Shown one piece after another: positions 24,168 to 31,666 of a DNA stretch of 41,478 nt. Position 1 is the stretch's first letter. Each line of letters begins with the position of its first letter. Position numbers and translations under genes: made by a program. Origin of the DNA: Prevotella sp. Lineage in GTDB: Bacteria > Bacteroidota > Bacteroidia > Bacteroidales > Bacteroidaceae. The notes beneath the pieces were generated by a model. It worked only from the letters and a program-made list of their open reading frames with translations, did no database searches and had not been told where the DNA came from. The stretch lies in contig JAFZAP010000022.1 of the NCBI GenBank assembly GCA_017557185.1, forward strand, positions 1-41,478. The letters are read 5' to 3'.

Positions 24168-25127
24168 ATGACACAGTACAGCAAATATAATATCATCTAC
24201 CGCTTGCAGAAGTGGTTGGATAGTGTCCCCGGACAGACGTTCATGAACTACGCCTATAGCTGGGGTGCCTCAATCGTGATTCTGGGTGCCTTGTTCAAAC
24301 TGACCCACATGCCTGGAGCTAATTTCTGGCTGTTCCTCGGTATGGGTACTGAGGTGCTGGTGTTCTTCATCTCAGGTTTCGACCGCCCGTTCGACAAAAC
24401 TGCCGACGGCCGTGTTCTGCCTACCCATGTGGGCGCGGATACGGGTGTTTTGGTTAATGGCGAGGAAGGCTTCAGCGGTGATGCCCAGCCTCTCGACGGT
24501 GAGCATGCCGATGCAGGAACCGACATGGGCATGGCTGCTGCTTATGGTGGCGGTCACGGCGGTGGCGGCTACGCAGGTGGCGGTGGTGGTGGAACCATCA
24601 TCATCGGTGGCGGTGGTGCAGGAGGCACTGGCGTTGTTGGCGATGGAACAGTTGTTTCCGGTGAAAGCACTGCTGGTGAAGGCGGTGTGATTGTTACCGG
24701 TGGCGGTGGCGTTGCCGGTGGTGTTGTCGGTGGCGGCTCATGGATTGAGCAGCAGAAGGAAAGCACTCCCGATATGGCTGAGGCTCAGGGCAACTATGTT
24801 GAAGAACTCAACAAGCTGACCGAGATGCTTCAGAAGGTGAGCGAGCAGAGCCAGCGCCTGACCCGTGACTCCGAGGAAATGGAGAACCTCAACCGCACAC
24901 TTACGGGTATCTGTAAGGTCTATGAGATGCAACTCAAGGGTGCCAGCCAGCAGATTGGCACTATCGATGAGATCAATGAGCAGAGCCGCAAGATGGCACA
25001 GCAGATTGCCGAGCTGAACAAGATCTACACCCGTATGATCGAGGCCATGACGGTGAACATGCCACAAGGCGGCATGAGTTCTCTGAATACTCAGAATTCT
25101 CAGAGTACTCAGAATTCTCAGATTTAA
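24168..25127 (+). CDS. gldL: T9SS inner membrane motor protein GldL/PorL
   Basis: 319 aa. Two membrane helices, about 27-45 (NYAYSWGASIVILGALFKL) and 52-70 (NFWLFLGMGTEVLVFFISGF). The second carries Glu62, in the position of the GldL/PorL glutamate proposed to conduct protons. FDRPFDK after helix two is also conserved. With GldM it forms the proton-driven motor of T9SS. Between the membrane part and the C-terminal coiled coil (about 205-300) lies a glycine-rich stretch (about 127-190) with runs such as YAGGGGGGTIIIGGGG, probably a flexible linker. The last residues are coded by a 9-bp repeat. A short AAATCGT repeat (about 24135-24160) precedes the start. Confidence 0.95.
   Translation: MTQYSKYNIIYRLQKWLDSVPGQTFMNYAYSWGASIVILGALFKLTHMPGANFWLFLGMGTEVLVFFISGFDRPFDKTADGRVLPTHVGADTGVLVNGEEGFSGDAQPLDGEHADAGTDMGMAAAYGGGHGGGGYAGGGGGGTIIIGGGGAGGTGVVGDGTVVSGESTAGEGGVIVTGGGGVAGGVVGGGSWIEQQKESTPDMAEAQGNYVEELNKLTEMLQKVSEQSQRLTRDSEEMENLNRTLTGICKVYEMQLKGASQQIGTIDEINEQSRKMAQQIAELNKIYTRMIEAMTVNMPQGGMSSLNTQNSQSTQNSQI
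25082..25126 (+). repeat. 9-bp tandem repeat forming the GldL C-terminus
   Basis: Units TCTGAATAC, TCAGAATTC, TCAGAGTAC, TCAGAATTC, TCAGATTTA. The length is a multiple of three, so the frame is kept; product NTQNSQSTQNSQI. Confidence 0.8.
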
Positions 25128-25139
25128 TAGAATAGAATA

Positions 25140-26693
25140 ATGGCAATTAGAAGAAATTACGTATCGCCCCGCCAGAAGATGATCAACCTCATGTATGTGG
25201 TGTTGATGGCCATGCTGGCTCTGAACGTCTCGAATGAGGTGCTCAATGGCTTTACGGTTGTAGAGGAGAGCCTCGGTCGTACGACTAGCAACTCTGCCAA
25301 GGAGAATGAGGCCATCTACAACACGTTTGCCGCGCAGATGAAGCAGAACCCCGAGAAGGTCAGGCAGTGGTTTGAGAAGTCGCAGGCGGTGAAGCTGATG
25401 AGCGATTCGCTATATAACTTTGCCCAGCAGCTGAAAGAGGCAATCGTCGTTGAGGCTGATGGCAAGGATGCCGACATCGATAACATCAAGGCCAAGGACG
25501 ACCTGGAGGCCGCTAGTCAGATTATGCTCTCTCCCGGTACTGGCAAGGGCCGCCATCTGTTCGAGATGATTAACTCCTACCGTGAGCGCATCTTGAAGAT
25601 GGTGGGTGATCCGAAGCAGCAGGAAATCATTTCCAGCAACCTGACCACCGAAGTGCCGAAGTCGGCACGCGCACTGGGCAAGAACTGGCAGGAATACATG
25701 TTTGAGGACATGCCAGTGGCTGCTGCCATTACGCTGTTGTCTAAGCTGCAGAGCGACGTGCGCTATGCTGAGGGCGAGGTGCTTCACACGCTTGTGTCGA
25801 ACATCGACGTGAAGGATATCCGTGTGAATAGACTTGATGCCTTTGTCATTCCTGAGAAGACGACGCTCTATCCAGGTGAGGTGTTTAAGGCCGACATCGT
25901 CATGGCAGCCGTCGATACGACGATGCAGCCCGAAATCTACGTGAATGGCTCGAAAATCAATGCGAATGGTAAGTATTCCTTCACGGCCGGTGGCGTAGGA
26001 GAACACTCCTTCAGTGGCTATCTTATCACGCGCAATGCCGCTGGTGAGACCATGCGTCGCGACTTCCTGCAGAAGTATTCCGTTATCCCGGCACCCACAG
26101 GAGCCACTGTGGCTGCCGACCTGATGAACGTGCTCTATGCCGGATTCCAGAACCCGATGAGCGTCAGCGTGCCGGGTGTTCCAGCCAATGCTGTGTCGGT
26201 GTCGATGAGTGGCGGTTCGCTGGTGGCAAAAGGTGACGGCCATTATGTGGCAACACCGGCTGCCGTTGGCAAGGACGTGGTGTTCACGGTGTCGGCAAAC
26301 GACAAGGGAAAGACACGTCAGATGGCACAAGTCACGTTCAAGGTGCGCAAACTGCCCGATCCGACTCCGTATGTCGTGGTGGGTAGCGACCGCTTCAAGG
26401 GCGGAAATATGCCGAAGGCCTCGCTGGTGGCCATGGATCAGCTCCATGCGGCCATCGACGACGGACTCCTCGATATCCCCTTCAAGGTTTTGAGTTTCGA
26501 GACGGTGTTCTTCGACGACATGGGTAACTCTATTCCTATTGCTTCGGAAGGAGCCTCGTTCTCGGGTCGCCAGAAAGATACATTCCGCAAGCTCTCACGC
26601 AACAAGCGTTTCTACGTTCGTGGTGTGAAGGCCATTGGTCCCGACGGTATCCAGCGCACGCTGCCCGGTGCCATGGAGTTCATCGTGAGGTAA
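25140..26693 (+). CDS. gldM: T9SS inner membrane/periplasmic protein GldM/PorM
   Basis: 517 aa. Short cytoplasmic start RRNYVSPRQKM, one membrane helix (about 14-32, MINLMYVVLMAMLALNVSNE), then a long periplasmic part: helical domain to about 215, followed by Ig-like beta domains (VIPEKTTLYPGEVFKADIVM; VAADLMNVLYAGFQNPMSVS). The SPRQKMINLMYVVLMAMLAL opening is diagnostic. GldM spans the periplasm and transmits motor rotation from GldL to the GldK/GldN ring. It starts 12 bp after gldL. Confidence 0.96.
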   Translation: MAIRRNYVSPRQKMINLMYVVLMAMLALNVSNEVLNGFTVVEESLGRTTSNSAKENEAIYNTFAAQMKQNPEKVRQWFEKSQAVKLMSDSLYNFAQQLKEAIVVEADGKDADIDNIKAKDDLEAASQIMLSPGTGKGRHLFEMINSYRERILKMVGDPKQQEIISSNLTTEVPKSARALGKNWQEYMFEDMPVAAAITLLSKLQSDVRYAEGEVLHTLVSNIDVKDIRVNRLDAFVIPEKTTLYPGEVFKADIVMAAVDTTMQPEIYVNGSKINANGKYSFTAGGVGEHSFSGYLITRNAAGETMRRDFLQKYSVIPAPTGATVAADLMNVLYAGFQNPMSVSVPGVPANAVSVSMSGGSLVAKGDGHYVATPAAVGKDVVFTVSANDKGKTRQMAQVTFKVRKLPDPTPYVVVGSDRFKGGNMPKASLVAMDQLHAAIDDGLLDIPFKVLSFETVFFDDMGNSIPIASEGASFSGRQKDTFRKLSRNKRFYVRGVKAIGPDGIQRTLPGAMEFIVR

Positions 26694-26753
26694 AGGAAGC
26701 TTACCCTAAAGAAGGCAAGATGAAATAATATTGAAACGAAATAGTAAGATAAA

Positions 26754-27836
26754 ATGAAGAAGATAGAAGTAAATATGGTGGCAAGGCTTATCACTTTGGT
26801 CCTTTGTTACTTTGTTACTTTGGGCTTGTCAGCCCAGCCGCAGCAGCGTCGCAACCAACAGCAGCAACAGCAGCAGGCAGCCACTCAGAAATCGAATGCC
26901 AACACGATGACCACGCGTGCACAACTGTCGTTCCCCACGCAGGCCTCGATGTCGGAAGATGTGGTGTGGCGCCGTGACATCTATCGCGAGGTGGATTTGC
27001 ACGACGATGCAAATGCCGGCCTCTACTACCCGAAGGAACCTGTGGGTACGCAGATGAACCTGTTCACCTACATGTTCAAGTTGATGATGCGCGGTGCGAA
27101 AAATGGAGGAATCTCGGCCTATGAGTATCGCCTTGACGGCAACGAGCTCTTCACCGACTCGGCACGTATCAAACCCCTGCAGTTCTTGAAGGACCAGGGT
27201 ATCTTCTTCGAGCGTACCGATAAGGGCATTCGTCTTGAGGATAGCGACATCCCTTCGAAGGAGGTAACAGCCTATTACATCAAGGAGAGCGCCTACTACG
27301 ATCAGGCCACGTCAACTTTCCACACGAAGGTGTTGGCCCTTTGTCCCATTTGGGTAGAAGAGTGGGGCGGTGTCGATGAGAAGAAACCCCTTTTCTGGGT
27401 GAAGTACGATGACTTGGCTCCCTTCCTGGCTAAACAGACCATCATGACGAGCAATCTGAACAATGCTGCAACGATGAGCGTCGATGATTATTTCACGCTG
27501 AACATGTACAAGGGCACTATCTATAAGACCAACAACATGTTGGGAGAGTCGCTGGCTCGCATCTGTGGCAACGACTCGACGAAGATCAGTGCTGAGCAGA
27601 AACGCATTGAGGCCGAGCTGAAGGAATTCGAAACCCACATCTGGGGTAAGCCCGAAATGGGTGATTCTCTCGACAGCGTGGCTGTTGCCACTGCTGACGT
27701 GAAGCAGAAGAAGGTGAAGACGAAGGAGGCTAGTCCTGCTCGTACGAAGACCGTGAAATCGAGCAAGCCCAAGGAGCGTTCGTCATCCAGTTCATCGTCG
27801 GGAGCTCGTGTGTCGGTTCGCCGCCAGAGACATTGA
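26754..27836 (+). CDS. gldN: T9SS periplasmic ring protein GldN/PorN
   Basis: 360 aa. Signal peptide cut near LSA-Q (residue 27), then a Gln-rich stretch. Conserved body: DVVWRRDIYREVDLHDDANA, LYYPKEP, LFTYMFKLMMRG, YEYRLDGNELF, YYIKESAYYDQ, then KVLALCPIW and KKPLFWVKYDDL. The C-terminal 60 residues are a basic, Ser-rich low-complexity tail. It binds GldK to form the ring that contacts the outer membrane translocon. The signal peptide core is coded by an 8-bp tandem repeat like that in gldK. ATG 26775 is an alternative start, but it would shorten the n-region only. Confidence 0.95.
   Translation: MKKIEVNMVARLITLVLCYFVTLGLSAQPQQRRNQQQQQQQAATQKSNANTMTTRAQLSFPTQASMSEDVVWRRDIYREVDLHDDANAGLYYPKEPVGTQMNLFTYMFKLMMRGAKNGGISAYEYRLDGNELFTDSARIKPLQFLKDQGIFFERTDKGIRLEDSDIPSKEVTAYYIKESAYYDQATSTFHTKVLALCPIWVEEWGGVDEKKPLFWVKYDDLAPFLAKQTIMTSNLNNAATMSVDDYFTLNMYKGTIYKTNNMLGESLARICGNDSTKISAEQKRIEAELKEFETHIWGKPEMGDSLDSVAVATADVKQKKVKTKEASPARTKTVKSSKPKERSSSSSSSGARVSVRRQRH
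26794..26825 (+). repeat. 8-bp tandem repeat (CTTTGTTA) coding the gldN signal peptide
   Basis: Units CTTTGGTC, CTTTGTTA, CTTTGTTA, CTTTGGGC, encoding TLVLCYFVTLGL. Same unit as in gldK (22646-22677), same reading of CxFVTL. Confidence 0.85.
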
Positions 27837-27855
27837 CCGTTGACAATTGATAGTC

Positions 27856-28548
27856 ATGAAATCCCTTCTCCGCCCTGTGATTAAGGCAAGGCTCGTTGCG
27901 TTGTCGTTTTGCTTGATTTTAACCTTGACCGTTGGTGCACAGGTGAAATTCGGCATCAAGGGCGGTCTCGACGTTACGGACCTGAAGTTCAAAAGCGAAG
28001 TGTTTAATGCCGAGAACCGTAAAGGATGGTTCTTTGGTCCCACGCTTAAGTTTACGATACCAATCGTGGGACTAGGCATGGACATTTCTGCACTCTACAA
28101 CCACCGTGAGACCACGCTTACCGACGTCTATGCAGACGTGGACGATAGCGAGCAGTCTCCATTCCCAATGAGGAGAGAATTTGGTGTGAAACACCTGAAG
28201 ACCCGACAGGTCATGGTGCCACTGAACGCCCGCTATACTCTTGGCTTGGCTGACACCTTCAATCTTTTCGCTTATGCCGGGCCACAGGTTGCTTTCCGTT
28301 TAGGCGATGAGTCAGAAACTCTGAGTGAATATGAAGACGATGTGCTGGTGTGGCGGATGAGAGATTCTAATTTCAGTGTAAACGTAGGTGCGGGCGTTAC
28401 GGTATTCAACTTGCAGCTTACGGCAAATTACAACGTTGCCCTTGGCCGCACAGGCGATGTGACGCTCCGTGATGCTACAGACGCTGTTGTAGATGGTTTC
28501 AGGGGCAATTATAACTCATGGCAACTCAGTGCCACGTGGTTCTTCTAA
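27856..28548 (+). CDS. Small outer membrane beta-barrel protein (PorT-like family)
   Basis: 230 aa from ATG 27856; a TTG at 27847 extends it by three codons. Signal peptide cut near VGA-Q, then VKFGIKGGLDVTDLKFKSEV, and alternating strands ending in the aromatic NSWQLSATWFF, the outer membrane insertion signal. It belongs to the broad Bacteroidetes porin/PorT-type barrel family. It sits 19 bp after gldN and before a terminator, so it belongs to the T9SS operon here. Whether it is the functional PorT of this organism cannot be told from the sequence. Confidence 0.82.
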   Translation: MKSLLRPVIKARLVALSFCLILTLTVGAQVKFGIKGGLDVTDLKFKSEVFNAENRKGWFFGPTLKFTIPIVGLGMDISALYNHRETTLTDVYADVDDSEQSPFPMRREFGVKHLKTRQVMVPLNARYTLGLADTFNLFAYAGPQVAFRLGDESETLSEYEDDVLVWRMRDSNFSVNVGAGVTVFNLQLTANYNVALGRTGDVTLRDATDAVVDGFRGNYNSWQLSATWFF

Positions 28549-28589
28549 ACCACTCAGATTATTCCTGAATCTTTTTCTTATAAAAAAAT

Positions 28590-28622
28590 CAGACCTCCTG
28601 CAGTGGAAGTCTGTTTTTTTTT
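28590..28622 (+). terminator. Terminator of the T9SS operon
   Basis: Stem CAGACCTCC (28590-28598) with GGAAGTCTG (28605-28613), one mismatch, then a run of about nine T. Confidence 0.9.
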
Positions 28623-28623
28623 G

Positions 28624-28631
28624 TATCTTTG
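28624..28631 (+). promoter_or_regulatory. -7 box of priA, abutting the start codon
   Basis: TATCTTTG ends only six bases before the ATG at 28638. With the usual -7 to start-point distance, transcription would begin at or next to the A of the ATG, so this transcript would be leaderless or nearly so. The T-run of the T9SS terminator overlaps the upstream region. Confidence 0.65.
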
Positions 28632-28637
28632 CAGCCT

Positions 28638-31370
28638 ATGCGATATGTCGACGTGATATTGCCATTGCCTCTCGACGGGGTGTTTACCTATGCCATCAGC
28701 GACGAGCTAGCGGCACGGGCAAAGGCTGGCATGCGCGTCGTAGTACCGTTCAACAAGTCGAAGCGCTATACAGCCATCATTGTCAGTCTGCACGACCGCA
28801 AGCCAGAATTCGAGGTGAAGCCTGTCATAGAACTCCTTGACGCGAAGCCCATCTTGCTGCCTGCACAACTGCAGCTGTGGCAGTGGATTAGTCAATATTA
28901 TATGGCACCGCTGGGGGAAGTGATGAATGCCGCCCTGCCCGCCGGACTGAAGAACGAGGAAGGCTATCGTCCGAAGACCGAGACCTATATCGGCCTATGC
29001 GAGCCTTTCCGCAATGAACAAGCCCTCCACATCGCCCTCGATATGCTGCAACGTGCCGAGAAGCAGCAGAAGGTATTGGTTGACTTCCTGTCGATGAGCG
29101 GTTATGCTGATACCCTTGGGCAAACGACTGGCGAGGCAGCCCGCATCGCTGAGGTCACTCGCGATGAACTGATGAATGAAAGCCACTGTACAGCAGCGGT
29201 GCTGAAATCGCTCATCGATCGAAAAATTCTATATACCTATGAACGCGAGGTCGGTCGTCTGAATCATGGCGGTGAGCCGCATCCCGAGTGTATCAAGAAA
29301 CTCAATGCTGCCCAGCAGGATGCCTATAATCAGTTGCTGTTCCAGTTCTTGCGCAAGAAGGTTGTACTGTTGCATGGCGTGACATCGAGCGGCAAGACGG
29401 AAATCTATATCCACCTCATCCAGAAGACACTCGATGAAGGCAAGCAGGTGCTCTACTTGCTGCCTGAGATTGCACTCACTGTGCAGATGATGGACCGCCT
29501 ACGCGCTGTTTTTGGCAATCGTCTGGGCATATACCATTCTCGTTATAGTGATGCTGAGCGTGTGGAGATTTGGCAGAAGCAACTCTCCCGCAATCCCTAT
29601 GATGTCATTCTCGGTGCTCGCTCGGCAGTGTTCCTACCGTTCCAGCGGTTAGGATTGGTCATCATCGATGAAGAACATGAGACATCTTTCAAGCAGCAGG
29701 ACCCTGCCCCGCGCTATCATGCAAGAAGTGTGGCGGTGATGTTGGGGGCCCCCTCCAACCTCCCCCAACTGGGGGAGGCTACTGCAGCGAAAGAAAAAAT
29801 GCAGAAGATAATTGATCACTATAAAACTGCTCATCCTGCAAGCTATGCAATGTTAAAGCAATATTCGATAGAACAAAGAAATTGTCCTACCGAGGCAGAA
29901 AAGGCCATGTGGGAAATGTTAAGGGGCAAGAATCTTCATGCAAAGTTTCGCAGACAGCATGTTATTTGTGATTTCATCGTTGATTTTGTCTGTTTAAAAA
30001 GTAACCTGATTATAGAAATTGATGGTGGATACCATCTTTCGCAGGAGCAAAAAGAAGCCGATCAATTAAGAACCTCAATGCTCCGTGATATGGGTTTTGT
30101 AGAGTTGAGATTCACAAACGATCAGGTGTTACATCAACCAGACGAAGTTTTGCAAACTATTAGTAAGTTTCTTGCCAGTTTGAAAGCCTCCCCTAGTTGG
30201 GGGAGGTTGGAGGGGGCTAAGATCCTTCTTGGCACCGCAACACCCTCGATGGAAACTTATTATAATGCGCAGGTAGGAAAATACGGACTTGTGACACTTG
30301 GGACGCGCTATCAGGGTATTGAACTGCCAGAGATAGAGGTGGTCGATGTGAAAGATCTGCGGCGGCGAAAGATGATGTCGGGTCCGTTCTCGCCACAACT
30401 GCTTGCAGCCGTGCGCGAGGCCCTTGGCAATCAGGAGCAGGTTATCCTATTCCAGAACCGTCGAGGTTTTGCACCGATGGTGGAGTGCAACACCTGCGGC
30501 TGGGTGCCGCGCTGCAAGAATTGCGATGTCTCGCTGACGCTGCACAAGAATACCAACACCCTGACCTGCCATTATTGCGGCTATACCTATACGGTGCCCA
30601 CTCAATGTCCTTCCTGCGAGGGCAACGACTTGCGCGGCCGCGGCTATGGCACGGAGAAAATCGAAGATCAACTGCGCGACCTGTTCCCTGAAGCCCGCAT
30701 AGCCCGCATGGACCTCGACACCACCCGTTCACGCAACGCCTATGAGCGGCTCATCAGCGACTTCGCTTCGGGGCGAACGAATGTGCTCATCGGCACGCAG
30801 ATGATTTCCAAGGGTCTCGACTTCGACCACGTGTCAGTGGTAGGCATCCTCGATGCCGATACCATGTTGAACTATCCGGATTTCCGCGCCTACGAGCATG
30901 CTTTTATGATGATGGCTCAGGTGAGCGGGCGTGCCGGCCGCAAGGGCAAGCGTGGACATGTGTTGCTTCAGACCAAAAACAAGGAACTGTCAGTCATCAA
31001 ACAAGTGGTGCAGAACGACTATGCAGCTTTCTATCAGGAGTTGCTTGAAGAGCGACGCCAGTTCCGCTATCCGCCGTTCTACCACCTCGTGTATGTATAT
31101 TTGCGCCACAAGACCGAAAGCACTGTTGAATCGGCATCAATCTATATGGGCAGTTTGTTGCGCCAGTGGTTTGGCGAGCGTGTGCTGGGTCCCGACAAAC
31201 CTGGCATTTCGAAAGTGAAGACACTCCACATTCGTAAGATAGTTTTGAAGTTGGAGAACGGAATTGACTTGAATCTTGTACGTGATTATTTGCTGTATGC
31301 ACAAAAGCAAATCATGCAGGACAAACAATATGCCTCGCTGCAAATATTCTTCGACGTTGACCCATTATAG
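28638..31370 (+). CDS. priA: Primosomal replication protein N' (PriA helicase) interrupted in frame by a DUF559 domain
   Basis: 910 aa, about 155 more than expected without the insert. N-terminal PriA domain (RYVDVILPLPLDGVFTYAIS), helicase Walker A GVTSSGKTE (about 247-255), motif II DEEH (about 344-347), motif III GTATPS (about 532-537), zinc cysteines (CNTCGWVPRCKNC, CHYCGYTYTVPTQCPSC), motif V GTQMISKGLDF and motif VI QVSGRAGRKG. It restarts stalled replication forks and loads the replicative helicase. Between motifs II and III, residues about 371-526 are a foreign DUF559 domain flanked by palindromic repeats (29748-30215). Reading across the junction without it gives VMLGAKILLGTATPS, the normal order. 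All other PriA motifs are intact, so the protein is probably functional with the insert as a surface domain, but this is untested. Confidence 0.93.
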   Translation: MRYVDVILPLPLDGVFTYAISDELAARAKAGMRVVVPFNKSKRYTAIIVSLHDRKPEFEVKPVIELLDAKPILLPAQLQLWQWISQYYMAPLGEVMNAALPAGLKNEEGYRPKTETYIGLCEPFRNEQALHIALDMLQRAEKQQKVLVDFLSMSGYADTLGQTTGEAARIAEVTRDELMNESHCTAAVLKSLIDRKILYTYEREVGRLNHGGEPHPECIKKLNAAQQDAYNQLLFQFLRKKVVLLHGVTSSGKTEIYIHLIQKTLDEGKQVLYLLPEIALTVQMMDRLRAVFGNRLGIYHSRYSDAERVEIWQKQLSRNPYDVILGARSAVFLPFQRLGLVIIDEEHETSFKQQDPAPRYHARSVAVMLGAPSNLPQLGEATAAKEKMQKIIDHYKTAHPASYAMLKQYSIEQRNCPTEAEKAMWEMLRGKNLHAKFRRQHVICDFIVDFVCLKSNLIIEIDGGYHLSQEQKEADQLRTSMLRDMGFVELRFTNDQVLHQPDEVLQTISKFLASLKASPSWGRLEGAKILLGTATPSMETYYNAQVGKYGLVTLGTRYQGIELPEIEVVDVKDLRRRKMMSGPFSPQLLAAVREALGNQEQVILFQNRRGFAPMVECNTCGWVPRCKNCDVSLTLHKNTNTLTCHYCGYTYTVPTQCPSCEGNDLRGRGYGTEKIEDQLRDLFPEARIARMDLDTTRSRNAYERLISDFASGRTNVLIGTQMISKGLDFDHVSVVGILDADTMLNYPDFRAYEHAFMMMAQVSGRAGRKGKRGHVLLQTKNKELSVIKQVVQNDYAAFYQELLEERRQFRYPPFYHLVYVYLRHKTESTVESASIYMGSLLRQWFGERVLGPDKPGISKVKTLHIRKIVLKLENGIDLNLVRDYLLYAQKQIMQDKQYASLQIFFDVDPL
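29748..30215 (+). mobile_element. DUF559 nuclease-domain element with palindromic terminal inverted repeats, in frame in priA
   Basis: 468 bp, exactly 156 codons, no stop. Left end 29748-29779 (GCCCCCTCCAACCTCCCCCA then ACTGGGGGAGGC) and right end 30185-30216 are inverted copies with one mismatch over about 32 bp; each also folds on itself (CCTCCCCCAACTGGGGGAGG). Inside, residues such as TEAEKAMWEMLRGK, FRRQHVICDFIVDF and LIIEIDGGYH, then LRDMGFVELRFTNDQVL, match DUF559, a PD-(D/E)XK (Vsr/restriction-like) nuclease fold; D in IVDF and E-x-D in IEIDG fit the active site. The inner part is AT-richer than priA. A possible internal start with an A-rich leader (AAAGAAAAAATG) lies near 29800. Not an intein: no splice-junction residues. 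Confidence 0.82.
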
Positions 31371-31380
31371 TCTATCGATG

Positions 31381-31534
31381 ACGAAAACCATAGCTTTTCG
31401 CATTGGAAAGCATGCCTTTTCAAGTTGGAAAGCATAACTCCCCGCGTTGGAAAGTATAGCTCCCCGACTCGGAAAGTATAGCTCCCCGACTCGGAAAGGA
31501 TATCTTTTCGCGTTGGAAAGGATACCTTTCGGGT
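31381..31534. repeat. 22-bp-period repeat array, seven units, after priA
   Basis: Units start at 31381, 31403, 31425, 31447, 31469, 31491 and 31513. Consensus TTGGAAAGYATARCT followed by CCCCGAC or TTTCGCG. Several are imperfect dyads, for example GGAAAGGATATCTTTTC. Lies between the convergent priA and FadL-like genes. The gap 31371-31666 otherwise holds only the hairpin at 31551-31585. Confidence 0.9.
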
Positions 31535-31550
31535 TGCTAACCAATAAAGA

Positions 31551-31585
31551 ACGGGTTGCAAGAGCTTGATGCTTCTGCAACCCGT
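31551..31585 (-). terminator. Hairpin terminator of the FadL-like gene
   Basis: Perfect 10-bp stem ACGGGTTGCA (31551-31560) with TGCAACCCGT (31576-31585). On the minus strand it is followed by TCTTTATT; the T-run is weak. It may also stop transcription from priA. Confidence 0.65.
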
Positions 31586-31666
31586 AAGAGTTAGTTCGAA
31601 TAATAGACCTTCTCAGAAAAGTGTTATGACCTTTTTTCTTGAGAATTCCGTAGGTTGTTCTTTGGT

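Noticed and set aside
25410-26447. 345-aa minus-strand ORF opposite gldM
   Set aside because: His-rich antisense reading of a clear GldM gene; an artefact of codon use.
29748-30215. Intein in PriA
   Set aside because: No Cys/Ser/Thr at the splice junctions, no C-terminal His-Asn, and no Hint-domain motifs; the cargo matches DUF559.
31286-31561. 91-aa minus-strand ORF over the second 22-bp array
   Set aside because: It overlaps the end of priA and mostly translates the repeats; no independent support.
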